Assembly: GCA_963729115.1 (NCBI GenBank)
Contig: CAVSMR010000022.1
Span: 1-64,000, forward strand
Length of the DNA: 64,000 nt
Direction: 5' to 3'
From: Actinophytocola sp963729115
GTDB lineage: Bacteria; Actinomycetota; Actinomycetes; Mycobacteriales; Pseudonocardiaceae
Shown: positions 39,102-48,565 of the stretch, piece by piece
How the letters are laid out: every line of letters begins with the position of its first letter
Position numbering within the stretch: the first letter of the stretch is position 1
Made by a program: the position numbers and the translations under genes
The notes under the pieces: generated by a model
The model's input: the letters and a program-made list of their open reading frames with translations, nothing else
Database searches by the model: none
What the model was told of the DNA's origin: nothing

Positions 39102-39281
39102 CAAGAATTCCTTTCGGCGGTCGCAGCGATACGCCCCTCACCCTCGCCTACCGCCGGACGGCCTACCAGATCCTGGTGTGCCCATCCCTGAATTGCCTAG
39201 TACTCACAGGGATAGTCAGGAAATCAACGACGCGAGGCAGGATGGGTCCGTCGAGCCTCCGGCGAGCGAGGGGATATCTGC

Positions 39282-40046
39282 ATGGATCTGCGCCTGTCCG
39301 GAAAGGTGTTCGTCGTGACCGGCTCCTCGGCCGGAATCGGCGAGGCGACCGCGCGGGCACTCCGCACGGAAGGAGCCACCGTCGTCGGGGTCGCCCGCAA
39401 GCCGGCTGACGAACAGGACATCGCCGCGGACGTCACCGACCCGGCCACACCCTGGCTGGTCGTCGATTCCGTCCTCGAGCGGCACGGCCGGATCGACGGC
39501 CTGGTGAACAACGCCGGCGGCGTGTGCACCCGCACGAGCTTTCTCGACATCCGCGACGACGACTGGCTCGCAACCTTCGACCTGAACTTCCACTCCGCGG
39601 TCCGGTTCAGCCGAGCCGTCATTCCGGTGCTGCTGGACCACGATGGCGGCGCCATCGTGCACGTGGCCAGCGAGGCGGCCCGGTTCCCCGACTTCGCCAT
39701 CGCCGACTACGCGGCGGCCAAGACCGCCATGCTCTCGATGTCGAAGGCGATCGCCGCCGAGTTCAGCGGCCGCGGCGTGCGGTCCAACGTCGTCTCCCCC
39801 GGTCCGACCAGGACCCGGCTGTGGGACCAACCGGGCGGTTTCGCCGAGCAGCTCGCCGAGCGCTTCGACCTGCCCACCGAGGAAGCGATCGAACGATTCG
39901 TCCGCCAGGAGCGGGCCCTTCCGACCGGCCGGCTCGGCACCGCCGAGGACGTCGCCGGCGTCATCACCTACCTGCTGTCCCCGCCGGCCGCGCAGGTGAC
40001 GGGCGCGGAATGGGCCGTCGACGGCGGCGCCCTGCGCCAGATCTGA
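39282..40046 (+). CDS. Short-chain dehydrogenase/reductase (SDR)
   Basis: A 254-residue classical SDR. Cofactor loop VVTGSSAGIGEATARAL (TGxxxGIG), LVNNAGG (NNAG), catalytic Ser in VHVASEAARFP and YAAAK (Tyr/Lys), then NVVSPGPTRTRLW. The C-terminus GAEWAVDGGALRQI is typical. It is divergent from the DHA2 operon and 55 bases upstream of a second exporter on the same strand, so the two probably share a transcript. It likely reduces or oxidises a keto/hydroxyl group; substrate unknown. Confidence 0.9.
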   Translation: MDLRLSGKVFVVTGSSAGIGEATARALRTEGATVVGVARKPADEQDIAADVTDPATPWLVVDSVLERHGRIDGLVNNAGGVCTRTSFLDIRDDDWLATFDLNFHSAVRFSRAVIPVLLDHDGGAIVHVASEAARFPDFAIADYAAAKTAMLSMSKAIAAEFSGRGVRSNVVSPGPTRTRLWDQPGGFAEQLAERFDLPTEEAIERFVRQERALPTGRLGTAEDVAGVITYLLSPPAAQVTGAEWAVDGGALRQI

Positions 40047-40101
40047 CGACCGCCGTCCGACCGCAGCGTCCGGGCCGACCTACCCCCACTGGAGTCCCGT
40101 C

Positions 40102-41310
40102 ATGTCCGCTGCCCTGGTGGCCCTTGCCATCGGCGCCTTCGGCATTGGTACCACGGAGTTCGTGATCGTCGGGCTGCTGCCCGACGTTGCCGCCGACCTG
40201 GGCGTGTCGATCCCGTCGGCAGGCCTGTTGATCTCGGGGTACGCCCTGAGCGTGGTGATCGGTGCGCCGCTGATGACCGCGGCGGGCACGCGCCTGCCCC
40301 GCAAGACCATGCTCGTCGTGCTGATGGGCGTGTTCGTGGCGGGGAACGCGGCCTGCGCGCTCGCCCCGACCTACTCATTGCTGATGGCAGGCCGCGCGGT
40401 GACCGCGTTGTGTCACGGCGCGTTCTTCGGGATCGGATCCGTCGTCGCGGCGAACGTGGTCGCGGCCAACCGGCAGGCCGCCGCGATCGCGATCATGTTC
40501 ACCGGCCTGACCGTGGCGAACGTCCTCGGCGTGCCGCTGGGCACCATGCTGGGCCAGCAGCTCGGCTGGCGGTCGACCTTCTGGGCGGTCACCGTGCTCG
40601 GCCTGCTGGCGATGATCGGCCTGGTGACGCTGGTGCCCGCCCAGCCGCGACCCACGGCCGGACTCCGCGGCGAACTCGCCGTCTTCGCCAGGCCGAAGGT
40701 GTGGCTCGCGCTGCTCACCACCACCCTGGGCTTCGCCGGCGTCTTCGCTTCGTTCACCTACCTCGCGCCGATGATGACGCAGGTCGCCGGATTCTCGGCG
40801 GGCACGGTGAGCCTGCTGCTCATCCTGTTCGGGGTCGGCCTGTGCGCCGGCAACGTGATCGGCGGCCATGCGGCGGACCGCAGGCTCATGCCGACCACGT
40901 ATGCCGTGCTCACCCTGCTGGCGGTCGTGCTGATCGCCTTCACCTTCACCGCGCGGGCCCAGGTCCCGGCCGCGATCACCATCATGCTGCTCGGCGCCGC
41001 CGGCTTCGCGACGGTCCCGGCGCTGCAGACCCGGGTGATGCGCACCGCCGACGGCGCTCCGGCATTGGCCTCGGCGGCCAACATCGCCGCGTTCAACCTC
41101 GGCAACGCGATCGGCGCCTGGCTCGGCGGCCTGGCCATCGACGGCGGACTCGGACTGACTGCGCCGAACTGGATCGGCGCGCTGCTGGCCTTGTCCGGTC
41201 TCGCCGCGGCCGCGTTCTCCGGCCTGCTCGATCGGCGGGCTCCTGACCTCGGTCAGTTCATCGGGCGCGACCACGAGGAGGGACAGCGACAACCCGCTTC
41301 GCGGCGCTAG
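40102..41310 (+). CDS. MFS exporter, DHA1 family (chloramphenicol/arabinose efflux type)
   Basis: A 402-residue 12-helix exporter. The first helix AIGAFGIGTTEFVIVGLLPD is the GTTEF signature of the AraJ/CmlR-type group; motif A AAGTRLPRKTMLV; motif C region MFTGLTVANVLGVPLGTMLG. Downstream of the SDR and upstream of the FAD oxidase, all on the plus strand. A likely self-resistance or product-export protein. Confidence 0.9.
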   Translation: MSAALVALAIGAFGIGTTEFVIVGLLPDVAADLGVSIPSAGLLISGYALSVVIGAPLMTAAGTRLPRKTMLVVLMGVFVAGNAACALAPTYSLLMAGRAVTALCHGAFFGIGSVVAANVVAANRQAAAIAIMFTGLTVANVLGVPLGTMLGQQLGWRSTFWAVTVLGLLAMIGLVTLVPAQPRPTAGLRGELAVFARPKVWLALLTTTLGFAGVFASFTYLAPMMTQVAGFSAGTVSLLLILFGVGLCAGNVIGGHAADRRLMPTTYAVLTLLAVVLIAFTFTARAQVPAAITIMLLGAAGFATVPALQTRVMRTADGAPALASAANIAAFNLGNAIGAWLGGLAIDGGLGLTAPNWIGALLALSGLAAAAFSGLLDRRAPDLGQFIGRDHEEGQRQPASRR

Positions 41311-41315
41311 CTCGT

Positions 41316-41334
41316 TGAACACAAATCATGTTCA
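41316..41334. promoter_or_regulatory. Inverted repeat upstream of the FAD oxidase
   Basis: TGAACA, seven bases, TGTTCA. It lies six bases after the exporter stop and about 190 bases before the oxidase start, in a 214-base AT-richer gap. It could be an activator site for the StrR-like regulator encoded nearby. It does not match the published StrR consensus GTTCGACTG-N11-CAGTCGAAC, so this is only a candidate. A weak terminator is the alternative. Confidence 0.35.
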
Positions 41335-41524
41335 TCTCCGGGCGGAAGATGGTGATAGTCACAGCAGATTTGGCCGATCGACCCGTTGACCCACCCAATT
41401 CACGACAGAAATATGTGGGACCGGGCCACGCCAGGCGACTCATCCGGAATTTGACACCGCGTGCACCGAGTCCCGCCCGCGAATCAATGCACATCAATAC
41501 CATCCTGGAAACGGAGAATTAGCA

Positions 41525-43198
41525 ATGGCCAAGAACACCGGCCTCTCCCGGCGTTCGATGTTAATGGGGGCTGCGGCGGCCGTCGGCGGCGCCGCGGTCG
41601 CTCCAGGAGTCGCGTCGGCCGATCCGGCGACCGGCGCCCACCAGACCGCGCCGGTCGCCACCGGCGCCACCATCGGCCCCCACGACCCCCGCTACGCCGA
41701 GCTGCGTGCCGGCAACAACCAGCGGTTCGTCGCCCGGCCCGACTACATCCGCATGATCACCTCACCCGAGGACGCCGAGCGTGCCGTGCGGGACGCGGTG
41801 CGGACGCGCAAGCGGATCGCGGTCCGTGGCGGCGGGCACTGCTTCTCCGACTTCGTCTGCCACGACGAGACGAAGGTGATCCTCGACGTCTCCGAGATGA
41901 CCGGAGTCGGCTACGACGCGGACCGCCGGGCCTTCGTGGTCGAGGCGGGCGCGCGCCTGATCAACGTCTACGAGGCCCTGTTCAAGGGCTGGAACGTCAC
42001 CATTCCCGCCGGCATCTGCTACGGCGTCGGCGTCGGCGGGCACATCGCGGGCGGCGGCTACGGCCTGCTCTCCCGCGCGCACGGGCTGACCGTCGACCAC
42101 CTGTACGCCGTCGAGGTCGTCACCGTCGACCGCGGCGGCCTGGTGCGCCGGGTGATCGCCACCCGCGAGCCGGACGACCCCAACCACGACCTCTGGTGGG
42201 CACACACCGGCGGCGGTGGCGGCAACTTCGGGGTCATCACCCGCTACTGGTTCCGCTCACCGGACGCCACCGGCTCGAATCCGTCCGACCAGCTGGTCTC
42301 GCCGCCCTCGACGGTGCTGATCAGCGCGATCGAGTTCCCCTGGGACGAGCTCACGGAGGCATCCTTCACGCGGCTCATCCGCAACTTCTGCGAGTGGCAC
42401 GAGCGCAACTCCGCGCCCGACTCGCCGTATGTCAACCTGAGCAGCCTGTTCAACGTCAGCGCCAAGGCGCACGGGAGCCTCGGGATGTTCACCCAGGTCG
42501 ACGCGACCGTCCCGGACGCCAGGCAGCTGCTCGACAGCTACCTGACCGCGATCACCGAGGGCGTCGACATCCAGCCGCGGTCGGCCGACCGCTCGATCGG
42601 CGAGGTCGGCCCCATGCCGGGCTTCCACACCCCTCGCGAGCTGCCCTGGTTGCAGGCGACCCGGCTGGTCGGCACGAACAACCCGACCATCACGAACCCG
42701 ACCTCGCGCGGCGCGCACAAGTCCGCCTACATGCTGGACGTGTTCTCCGACGAGCAGATCTCCACGCTGTTCCGCTACATGTCCCGACCGGACTTCACCA
42801 ACCCGGACACCATGCTCGTGCTGTTCTCCTTCGGCGGCAAGGTCAACGCCGTGGCGCCCGACGCCACGGCCAACGCCCAGCGCCACTCCAGCTTCAAGAT
42901 GTGCTTCCAGACCTTCTGGGAGCGTGCCGAGGACGACGACTTCTACCTGTCCTGGCTGCGCGGGCTCTACAGCGAGTTCTTCGCCGAGACCGGTGGCGTG
43001 CCGGTTCCGGACACCCGCAGCGACGGCTGCTACATCAACTACCCCGACAACGACGGTGCGGATCCGGCGTTCAACCACTCCGGCGTGCCCTGGTACACGC
43101 TGTACTACAAGGACAACTACCCGCGCCTGCAACAGGTGAAGAGACGCTACGACCCGGCGGACCGCTTCCGGCACACCTTGTCGATCCGGCCGGCCTGA
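41525..43198 (+). CDS. Tat-exported FAD-linked oxidase, berberine-bridge type with bicovalent flavin
   Basis: A 557-residue oxidase of the BBE/GOOX group. Twin-arginine signal SRRSMLMGAAAAVGGAAV with cleavage near residue 32. FAD domain: RGGGHCFSD with His105, and GICYGVGVGGHIAGGGYGLL with Cys165. These are the two residues that hold FAD through 8-alpha-histidyl and 6-S-cysteinyl bonds in the family. The C-terminal BBE segment is YPRLQQVKRRYDPADRF. Relatives oxidise sugars or tailor antibiotics (glycopeptide sugars, tirandamycin, aclacinomycin). It lies next to a StrR-like activator, which supports a tailoring role, acting outside the membrane. Confidence 0.9.
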   Translation: MAKNTGLSRRSMLMGAAAAVGGAAVAPGVASADPATGAHQTAPVATGATIGPHDPRYAELRAGNNQRFVARPDYIRMITSPEDAERAVRDAVRTRKRIAVRGGGHCFSDFVCHDETKVILDVSEMTGVGYDADRRAFVVEAGARLINVYEALFKGWNVTIPAGICYGVGVGGHIAGGGYGLLSRAHGLTVDHLYAVEVVTVDRGGLVRRVIATREPDDPNHDLWWAHTGGGGGNFGVITRYWFRSPDATGSNPSDQLVSPPSTVLISAIEFPWDELTEASFTRLIRNFCEWHERNSAPDSPYVNLSSLFNVSAKAHGSLGMFTQVDATVPDARQLLDSYLTAITEGVDIQPRSADRSIGEVGPMPGFHTPRELPWLQATRLVGTNNPTITNPTSRGAHKSAYMLDVFSDEQISTLFRYMSRPDFTNPDTMLVLFSFGGKVNAVAPDATANAQRHSSFKMCFQTFWERAEDDDFYLSWLRGLYSEFFAETGGVPVPDTRSDGCYINYPDNDGADPAFNHSGVPWYTLYYKDNYPRLQQVKRRYDPADRFRHTLSIRPA

Positions 43199-43200
43199 GT

Positions 43201-44193
43201 ATGTCGATCGCACGGGACCCGGAGCCGAAGACCGAGCCTGACGCTGTCGAGTCCACTACGGAGGAGGCGATCGGCCCGGTCGAGTCCGTGTCGATCGCCG
43301 ACCTCCGCCATGGTCACTCGGTCCGGGTCAGGGACGTGCACGCCGACTACGTGCGGCAGCTCGCCGAGGATCACGACGAGCTGCCGCCGATCGTGGTGGA
43401 CCGGGCCACCATGCGCGTGATCGACGGCCGCCACCGGCTGCTGGCCAAGCTGCGCATGGGGGCCCGGACCATCGCGGCCCGGATGTTCGACGGCACGTCG
43501 TCGGAGTCCTACCTGCTGGCCGTCCGGCTGAACCTGGACAGCGGCCTGCCGCTGTCACCAGCCGAACGGTCGGCGGCCGCGGAGCAGATCCTGTGCCTGT
43601 GGCCGCAATGGTCGGACCGGGCGGTCGCGGCGGCCACGGGCCTCGCGTCCGGGACGATCGCGACCGTCCGGGCCCGTAGCGGCGCCGCCGACACGAACGT
43701 CCGAATCGGACGCGACGGGCGGGTCCGGCCGGTCAGCGGCGTCGAGGGCAGGCTGGCGGCGGGCCGGTTCGTCGCCCTGCACCCGGACGCCTCGCTGCGC
43801 ACGATCGCGACCGCTGCCGGCATCTCCGTGAGCACGGCACGGGACGTACGGGAGCGGCTGCGCCGCGGCCAGGACCCGGTCCCGCCCAGGCTGCGGTCGG
43901 GCCGGCCCGACCGGGCGATGCCGGCCCTTGCGGTACCGGAGAACCAGCGGCCCCACGCCCTGGCGGTGCTGCGCAAGGATCCCTCGCTACGCGGCGCCCT
44001 GATCGGCCGCATGCTGTTACGCCTGCTGGACAGCCACAGCGCGGTCTTCACCGACTGGCGGCGGCTGGCCGACCGGGTCCCGCCGCACTGCGCGAGCCTG
44101 CTCTCGGATGCGGCGCGGCAGTGTGCCGCGACGTGGCTGCGGTTCGCCGAGCGGCTCGACCAGCAGCACCGCCCGAACGGCGAACCGTCGTGA
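43201..44193 (+). CDS. StrR-like pathway-specific activator (ParB-type N-terminal domain)
   Basis: A 330-residue DNA-binding regulator. ParB-like domain at about 28-110: DVHADYVRQLAEDHDELPPI, VIDGRHRLLAKLRMGART. A helical domain follows with ERSAAAEQILCLWPQWSDRA, then helix-turn-helix sequence (RTIATAAGISVSTARDVRER). The architecture matches StrR, Bbr, Tei15* and NovG, cluster-situated activators of aminoglycoside, glycopeptide and aminocoumarin pathways. It starts two bases after the FAD oxidase stop and abuts the convergent XRE gene with no gap. This gene is the best evidence that the region is a regulated metabolite cluster. Confidence 0.87.
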   Translation: MSIARDPEPKTEPDAVESTTEEAIGPVESVSIADLRHGHSVRVRDVHADYVRQLAEDHDELPPIVVDRATMRVIDGRHRLLAKLRMGARTIAARMFDGTSSESYLLAVRLNLDSGLPLSPAERSAAAEQILCLWPQWSDRAVAAATGLASGTIATVRARSGAADTNVRIGRDGRVRPVSGVEGRLAAGRFVALHPDASLRTIATAAGISVSTARDVRERLRRGQDPVPPRLRSGRPDRAMPALAVPENQRPHALAVLRKDPSLRGALIGRMLLRLLDSHSAVFTDWRRLADRVPPHCASLLSDAARQCAATWLRFAERLDQQHRPNGEPS

Positions 44194-45081
44194 TCAGGTG
44201 GACCGGCGGGCGCGTTCGACGACCTCGATGACGGACTCGTCACCGGGCAGGTCCTGGGCGAGCAGGCGCAGCGCGGCTTCCGACGCGGTACCGGGTGCCG
44301 CGCTGTACATCAGCAACCGGTGCGCCGAGTCGTCAGGCAGCTGCATGACCTCGAACTGCAGTTCCATCTTTCCCACAGCGGGGTGGGCGAAATGCTTGAC
44401 ACCGAACGTGCAGTTCAGCACCGGATGGCGCGACCACAAGGCGGAGAATTCCGCGCTCTTCATGCACAGCTCGCCGACCAGTTCGGCGAGGTGCCGGTCG
44501 TTCGGGTGCCGCCCGGCAACTAGCCGCAATGAGGCGACCGATCGTTTGGCCTCGTCCGCCCATTGCGTGTGAAGCTCACGGGAGTGGGGGTCGAGAAACA
44601 GCATTCTCGTGAGATTGGGCCGATTAGCCGACGAGTAAGGGCTGTCCAGCGGATAATGCCCGGCCAGCAGCTGATGACCGAGTTTGTTCCAGGCCAGTAC
44701 GTCGCTTCGCCGGTCCATCGCGACCGCCGCGACCCCGTCCATCGCCGAGAGCAGTTGCACGGTGCCCGGGCGAGCCGACTCCGGTCTCGGCGCGTTGCGC
44801 CGGCGGCGCTTGGCCGGCCGGGCGAGGTCTCGCAGGTGAGCCGCCTCGTCGTCGCTGAGCCGCAGCGCGCGGGCGATCGCGTCCAGCACGTCGTCCGACG
44901 CGTTGTGACTCTGCCCCTGCTCGAGACGGGTGTAGTAGGTCACGCTGACGCCCGCGAGCTGGGCGAGCTCCTCGCGACGCAGCCCGGGCACGCGCCGGGT
45001 TCCGTACGAGGACAGGCCCATTTCATCCGGGCTCAGCGCGGCTCGGCGCGAGCGGAGGAAGCTGCCCAGGTCCGTGTCCAT
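44194..45081 (-). CDS. XRE regulator with MmyB-like ligand-binding domain
   Basis: A 295-residue regulator. N-terminal helix-turn-helix: RRVPGLRREELAQLAGVSVT then YYTRLEQG, the sequence shared by this very common actinobacterial group. C-terminal MmyB-like PAS-type ligand domain from about residue 110: LSAMDGVAAVAMDRRSDVLA then WNKLGHQLLAG. Start taken at 45081 (MDTDLGSFLRSRRAAL); 45111 is possible. Its stop directly abuts the stop of the StrR-like gene. It may control the divergent sugar operon at 45452. Confidence 0.87.
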   Translation of the reverse strand: MDTDLGSFLRSRRAALSPDEMGLSSYGTRRVPGLRREELAQLAGVSVTYYTRLEQGQSHNASDDVLDAIARALRLSDDEAAHLRDLARPAKRRRRNAPRPESARPGTVQLLSAMDGVAAVAMDRRSDVLAWNKLGHQLLAGHYPLDSPYSSANRPNLTRMLFLDPHSRELHTQWADEAKRSVASLRLVAGRHPNDRHLAELVGELCMKSAEFSALWSRHPVLNCTFGVKHFAHPAVGKMELQFEVMQLPDDSAHRLLMYSAAPGTASEAALRLLAQDLPGDESVIEVVERARRST

Positions 45082-45451
45082 GCTCCCCATGGTCCCCCAT
45101 CTGCGACCCATCGCGCACCCGCCTCCCTGACCCTGTCAGTGCCACCTTCGGCCGGGGCCGCCGCCGACCGGGTTCACCCGACGCCGCCAGCTGGTTTTCG
45201 AAATTACCTGAATCGGCGGCCGACAATATCCAGCGAAATACATCCGGACGAACCGGTCCTGCGTGCGACTGTCGAGTGTGCAGTTGTACATCCATTCCCG
45301 TTCTCGATGTCCGCGCATACAGTCATCACATCGCCGAGCAGACCTGCGCGCCGCAATGATCGCGAGCACGGGTAAAAGGCGACCTCTAGCCAAGAAATCA
45401 TTCGACCCCGGCGTTGGGGAGTGCTGCCCATCGCCGGCGAGAAAGGCTGTC
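45082..45451. other. Divergent promoter region before the sugar operon
   Basis: About 370 bases between the XRE gene and the epimerase gene. No gene is seen. It should hold the promoters for both. GGCGAGAAAGG just before 45452 is the ribosome site of the epimerase. Confidence 0.55.
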
Positions 45452-46621
45452 ATGCGCAAGGTAGCGGTAATCATTGGTACCCGCCCGGAGGCGATCAAGT
45501 GCGCCCCGGTGATCCGGGCGCTGCGCGACGATCCGCGCTTCACGCCCGTTGTATTATCCACCGGCCAACACCGGCAGATGCTGGACGAGACGCTGGGCGC
45601 GTTCGGCATCCAACCCGATCACGACCTCCAGGTCATGGCCGCCAAGCAGACTCTTTCCCAGGTCACCCACCGAGCCCTCGACGGGCTGTCCGGCTATCTC
45701 GCCGAGGACCCGGTCGACGTGGTCATGGTCCACGGCGACACCGCGACCACGCTCTCCGGCGCGCTCGCCGGCTTTCACCACCAGATCCCGGTCGTGCACA
45801 TCGAGGCGGGGCTGCGTAGCGGCAACCCGCACTCGCCGTTCCCCGAGGAGGCCAATCGTCGCCTCGTGGCGCAGATCTCCGCCCTGCACCTCGCACCGAC
45901 CCCCGGCAACAGCGCCAACCTGATCCGCGAGGGCATCGACGAACGCACCATCGTGGTGACCGGCAACACCGTCATCGACGCACTGCGCTGGGCCGTCGCG
46001 CAACCGGTGGACTACGGCCACCCGGCGCTGGCCGACCTCGGCGAGGACGACCGCCGGGTGATCGTCGCCTCCGCGCACCGGCGCGAGTCGTGGCCGATGC
46101 TCGGCCAGATCGCCGACGCGCTTCGGGAGCTGGCCGAGGAGAACGACGTCCGGATCGTCGTGCCGCTGCACCGGAACCCGGTGGTGCGGGACGCGATGCT
46201 GCCGGTGATCTCGGGCGTGCCCAACATCACCGTCGTCGATCCGCTGCCGTACCTGAACTTCTGCCACCTCATGCAGCGCAGCGACATCATCCTGTCGGAC
46301 AGCAGCGGCGCCGAAGAGGAAGGCCCGGCGCTGGGCAAGCCCACGCTGGTGCTGCGGGACATCACCGAGCGGCCGGAAGCGGTCACCGTGGGAACCGCCC
46401 GGCTGGTCGGCCGCACCCGCGAGCAGATCTCCGCCGAGGTCTCCGGCCTGCTGCGCGACCAGCTGCGCTACCAGCTGATGGCCACCACCGCGAATCCCTA
46501 CGGCGACGGCAGGGCAACCGCCCGCGTCGTCGGCGCCCTCGCGCACTTCCTCGGCCTCGGTCCGGCGGTCATGCCGTTCGTCGCCGGCTGGCGGGCCGCA
46601 CAGCCGGAGCTGGTCGCCTGA
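45452..46621 (+). CDS. wecB: Non-hydrolysing UDP-N-acetylglucosamine 2-epimerase
   Basis: A 389-residue cytoplasmic enzyme that interconverts UDP-GlcNAc and UDP-ManNAc. Family residues are in place: MVHGDTATT (D96), VHIEAGLRSG (E118), PFPEEANRR (E132), ASAHRRES (H209), and the nucleotide site SDSSGAEEEGPALGKPTLVL, LRDITERPE. The usual HRREN has Ser for Asn. Length is normal (E. coli WecB 376). Start ATG at 45452; longer frames upstream have no family sequence. The stop overlaps the next start by one base (TGATG). First gene of the sugar operon, so its product probably feeds the next enzymes. It could also supply a wall polymer. Confidence 0.9.
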   Translation: MRKVAVIIGTRPEAIKCAPVIRALRDDPRFTPVVLSTGQHRQMLDETLGAFGIQPDHDLQVMAAKQTLSQVTHRALDGLSGYLAEDPVDVVMVHGDTATTLSGALAGFHHQIPVVHIEAGLRSGNPHSPFPEEANRRLVAQISALHLAPTPGNSANLIREGIDERTIVVTGNTVIDALRWAVAQPVDYGHPALADLGEDDRRVIVASAHRRESWPMLGQIADALRELAEENDVRIVVPLHRNPVVRDAMLPVISGVPNITVVDPLPYLNFCHLMQRSDIILSDSSGAEEEGPALGKPTLVLRDITERPEAVTVGTARLVGRTREQISAEVSGLLRDQLRYQLMATTANPYGDGRATARVVGALAHFLGLGPAVMPFVAGWRAAQPELVA

Positions 46622-47343
46622 TGGGCACCCTGGCGCACAACGTCGTCCGGCCGATCAACTCCACCAACGCGTTCATCGACGCGAGGGTGGTCGATCGGCC
46701 GAAGAACCACCGGGTCGACGGTCGAACGGTCGTGGTCAACATCTCCGGCGAGCCCGCGACCGTCGGCGAGCCCCCGCTACGCCCGCTGCCCGCGTTCTCC
46801 TCCACGGTTCTGGTCGACAGCGCGATCGAGCGAGGCGAGCAGGTCCTGCTGTTCCGGGTGCGTGACGAGTCCGGGATCGCGAACATCGTCGACGAGCCGG
46901 GCTGGCAGCTGTTCGCGGACCTATTGCCGGGTTTTCCCCGGGACACGAAGCTGTTCCGGGGGCCGCGGGAGCTGGTCGGCACGGTCGAGCTCGACCAGGC
47001 CCGCGCGCTCGGCGAGGGCACCGCGACCGGACCGCGTCCGTTCGACGTCTGGGCGAACCTGTGGTTCGCGCCGGTCGGCACCAGCTGCGGCATTCACGAC
47101 CGGCACGACTTCATCGAGATCCACACGCAGGTCTACGGCTACGGCCGGATGCAGAAGTTCCGGTCGAACGACTTCCGCACGCTGTACGAGGACCAGCTGA
47201 TGAGTCCGGGCCACACTCCCCCGGTCCCGTTCTGCGTGACCGGTCAGGGCGGCGGGTTCACCTATCCCTGGCACCAATACCGGGCCGACACCGCGTGTGT
47301 CTGGGTCGCCGTCGAATACCACCCTCGCGCGCCGAAAGGATAG
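46621..47343 (+). CDS. Cupin protein matching the C-terminal part of aldos-2-ulose dehydratase (AUDH)
   Basis: A 240-residue cytoplasmic protein with no signal peptide. The core FDVWANLWFAPVGTSCGIHD, RHDFIEIHTQVYGYGRM (His159, His162, Glu166, His168) and YPWHQY with VWVAVEYHP (His218) follow the metal-binding cupin of the Phanerochaete AUDH, as I recall that sequence (LAHVQLW, GFHNHVEASFCEIHAC, DYPWHAW, WVAFEFP). AUDH dehydrates 2-keto sugars such as 1,5-anhydrofructose and glucosone. In the fungus this domain follows the propeller in one chain; here it is a separate gene placed before it. Overlaps the epimerase stop by one base; 7 bases to the propeller gene. The family match is strong; the substrate is inference. 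Confidence 0.75.
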   Translation: MGTLAHNVVRPINSTNAFIDARVVDRPKNHRVDGRTVVVNISGEPATVGEPPLRPLPAFSSTVLVDSAIERGEQVLLFRVRDESGIANIVDEPGWQLFADLLPGFPRDTKLFRGPRELVGTVELDQARALGEGTATGPRPFDVWANLWFAPVGTSCGIHDRHDFIEIHTQVYGYGRMQKFRSNDFRTLYEDQLMSPGHTPPVPFCVTGQGGGFTYPWHQYRADTACVWVAVEYHPRAPKG

Positions 47344-47350
47344 AAAGATC

Positions 47351-48565
47351 ATGGTGACACCACCGAAGTTCAGTCCACGGATCGTCGCCGAGCAGCTACG
47401 TGACGGGTACTGGCTGGAGGCGCCGGACATCGACGGCGACGGCGTGCCCGACCTGTTCGGGTACGGCCTGCGCCTCGGCGAGATCTACTGGTACCAGAAC
47501 CGCCCCGGCTGGCCGCGCAAGCTGGCTGTCGACGGGCTCCGCATGCCGGTCGGCGCGGACTTCGCCGACATCAGCGGCAACGGGCTGCCGGACATGGTCG
47601 TCTGTCACGAGCTCTACGGCCCGATCGGAACGATCCACGACCCCGACCCGGAGGGCGGGAAGATCGACTGGATCGAGAACCCGGGCGCGGCGGACAAGAC
47701 CGACACGCGCTGGCGGCGCCACTACATCGGCCGGGCGACCGGCATGCACCGCCTGCGGGTCGGGCACTTCACCACCACCGAGCGGCTCCAGGTCATCGGC
47801 GTCCCCATCGTGGCGACCGCCGACGTGCACGCCGTGCTGCCGCTGGTGATGTTCACCCAGCCCGACGACGTGCACACCGCGGAGGAGTGGCCGATGACCG
47901 TCATCGACGACACGTCCTTCCGGATGATTCACGGTGCGGAGAAGAAGAAGGGGCTCATTCCCGGCTCCGATCTCGAGTCGCTGCTGCTCGCCTCGGACGA
48001 GGGCGTCACGTGGGTCTACTTCGACGAGCAGAGCGGCGAGTGGCGCAAGGAGCTGATCGGCACCGGCGAGCTCACCCAGTTCGAGCAGACCGGCTTCCGT
48101 GGCAGCGGTGACCTCGACGCCGGCCGCCTCGGCGACGACCCGTTCGCCTACGTCGCCGCCCTGGAACCGTTCCACGGAAACACGGTGGCCGTGTACGTCA
48201 AGGACGGCGCCGGCAACTGGCAGCGCAACCTGCTGGACGTGTTCGGTGATCCGAACGAGAACGGCGAGGGGCCCGGCCATCAGGTCGTGTGCGCCGACTT
48301 CGACGGCGACGGTGACGACGAGTTCCTCGTCGCGCTGCGCGGCCCGTGGCCGTGGCAGGGCGTCATGTACTACAAGGCGATCGACGCCAGCAAGGGCATC
48401 TTCGCCAAGTGGCGGGTCACCGACGAGTCGGTCGCCCGCATCGCCACCGCCGACTTCAACGGAGACGGCCGGCTCGACTTCGCCACCATCGCGTACTCGG
48501 TCCAGAACTACTACGTGGCCAAGGACGCGAAGCTCATGGTCTACCACAACGAGATCCCGAGGTGA
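47351..48565 (+). CDS. FG-GAP beta-propeller protein matching the N-terminal part of aldos-2-ulose dehydratase (AUDH)
   Basis: A 404-residue seven-bladed propeller. Calcium-type loops: DIDGDGVPDLFGYG, DFDGDGDDEFLVA, DFNGDGRLDFATI. Many stretches match the propeller of fungal AUDH as I know it: DGYWLEAPD, ADISGNGLPDMVV, GMHRLRVGHFTTTERLQVIG, FHGNTVAVYVK, LLDVFGDPNENGEGPGHQVV and IATADFNGDGRLDFATIAYS. No signal peptide, unlike most FG-GAP proteins, so it works in the cytoplasm with the cupin protein. Start ATG at 47351. Its stop overlaps the acyltransferase GTG (GTGA). Together with the gene before it, it makes a complete split AUDH. Confidence 0.78.
   Translation: MVTPPKFSPRIVAEQLRDGYWLEAPDIDGDGVPDLFGYGLRLGEIYWYQNRPGWPRKLAVDGLRMPVGADFADISGNGLPDMVVCHELYGPIGTIHDPDPEGGKIDWIENPGAADKTDTRWRRHYIGRATGMHRLRVGHFTTTERLQVIGVPIVATADVHAVLPLVMFTQPDDVHTAEEWPMTVIDDTSFRMIHGAEKKKGLIPGSDLESLLLASDEGVTWVYFDEQSGEWRKELIGTGELTQFEQTGFRGSGDLDAGRLGDDPFAYVAALEPFHGNTVAVYVKDGAGNWQRNLLDVFGDPNENGEGPGHQVVCADFDGDGDDEFLVALRGPWPWQGVMYYKAIDASKGIFAKWRVTDESVARIATADFNGDGRLDFATIAYSVQNYYVAKDAKLMVYHNEIPR

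Noticed and set aside
47351..48565. FG-GAP protein as an integrin-like surface adhesin
   Set aside because: No signal peptide or anchor, tight coupling to a cupin gene, and motif-level match to the AUDH propeller make a cytoplasmic enzyme subunit more likely.
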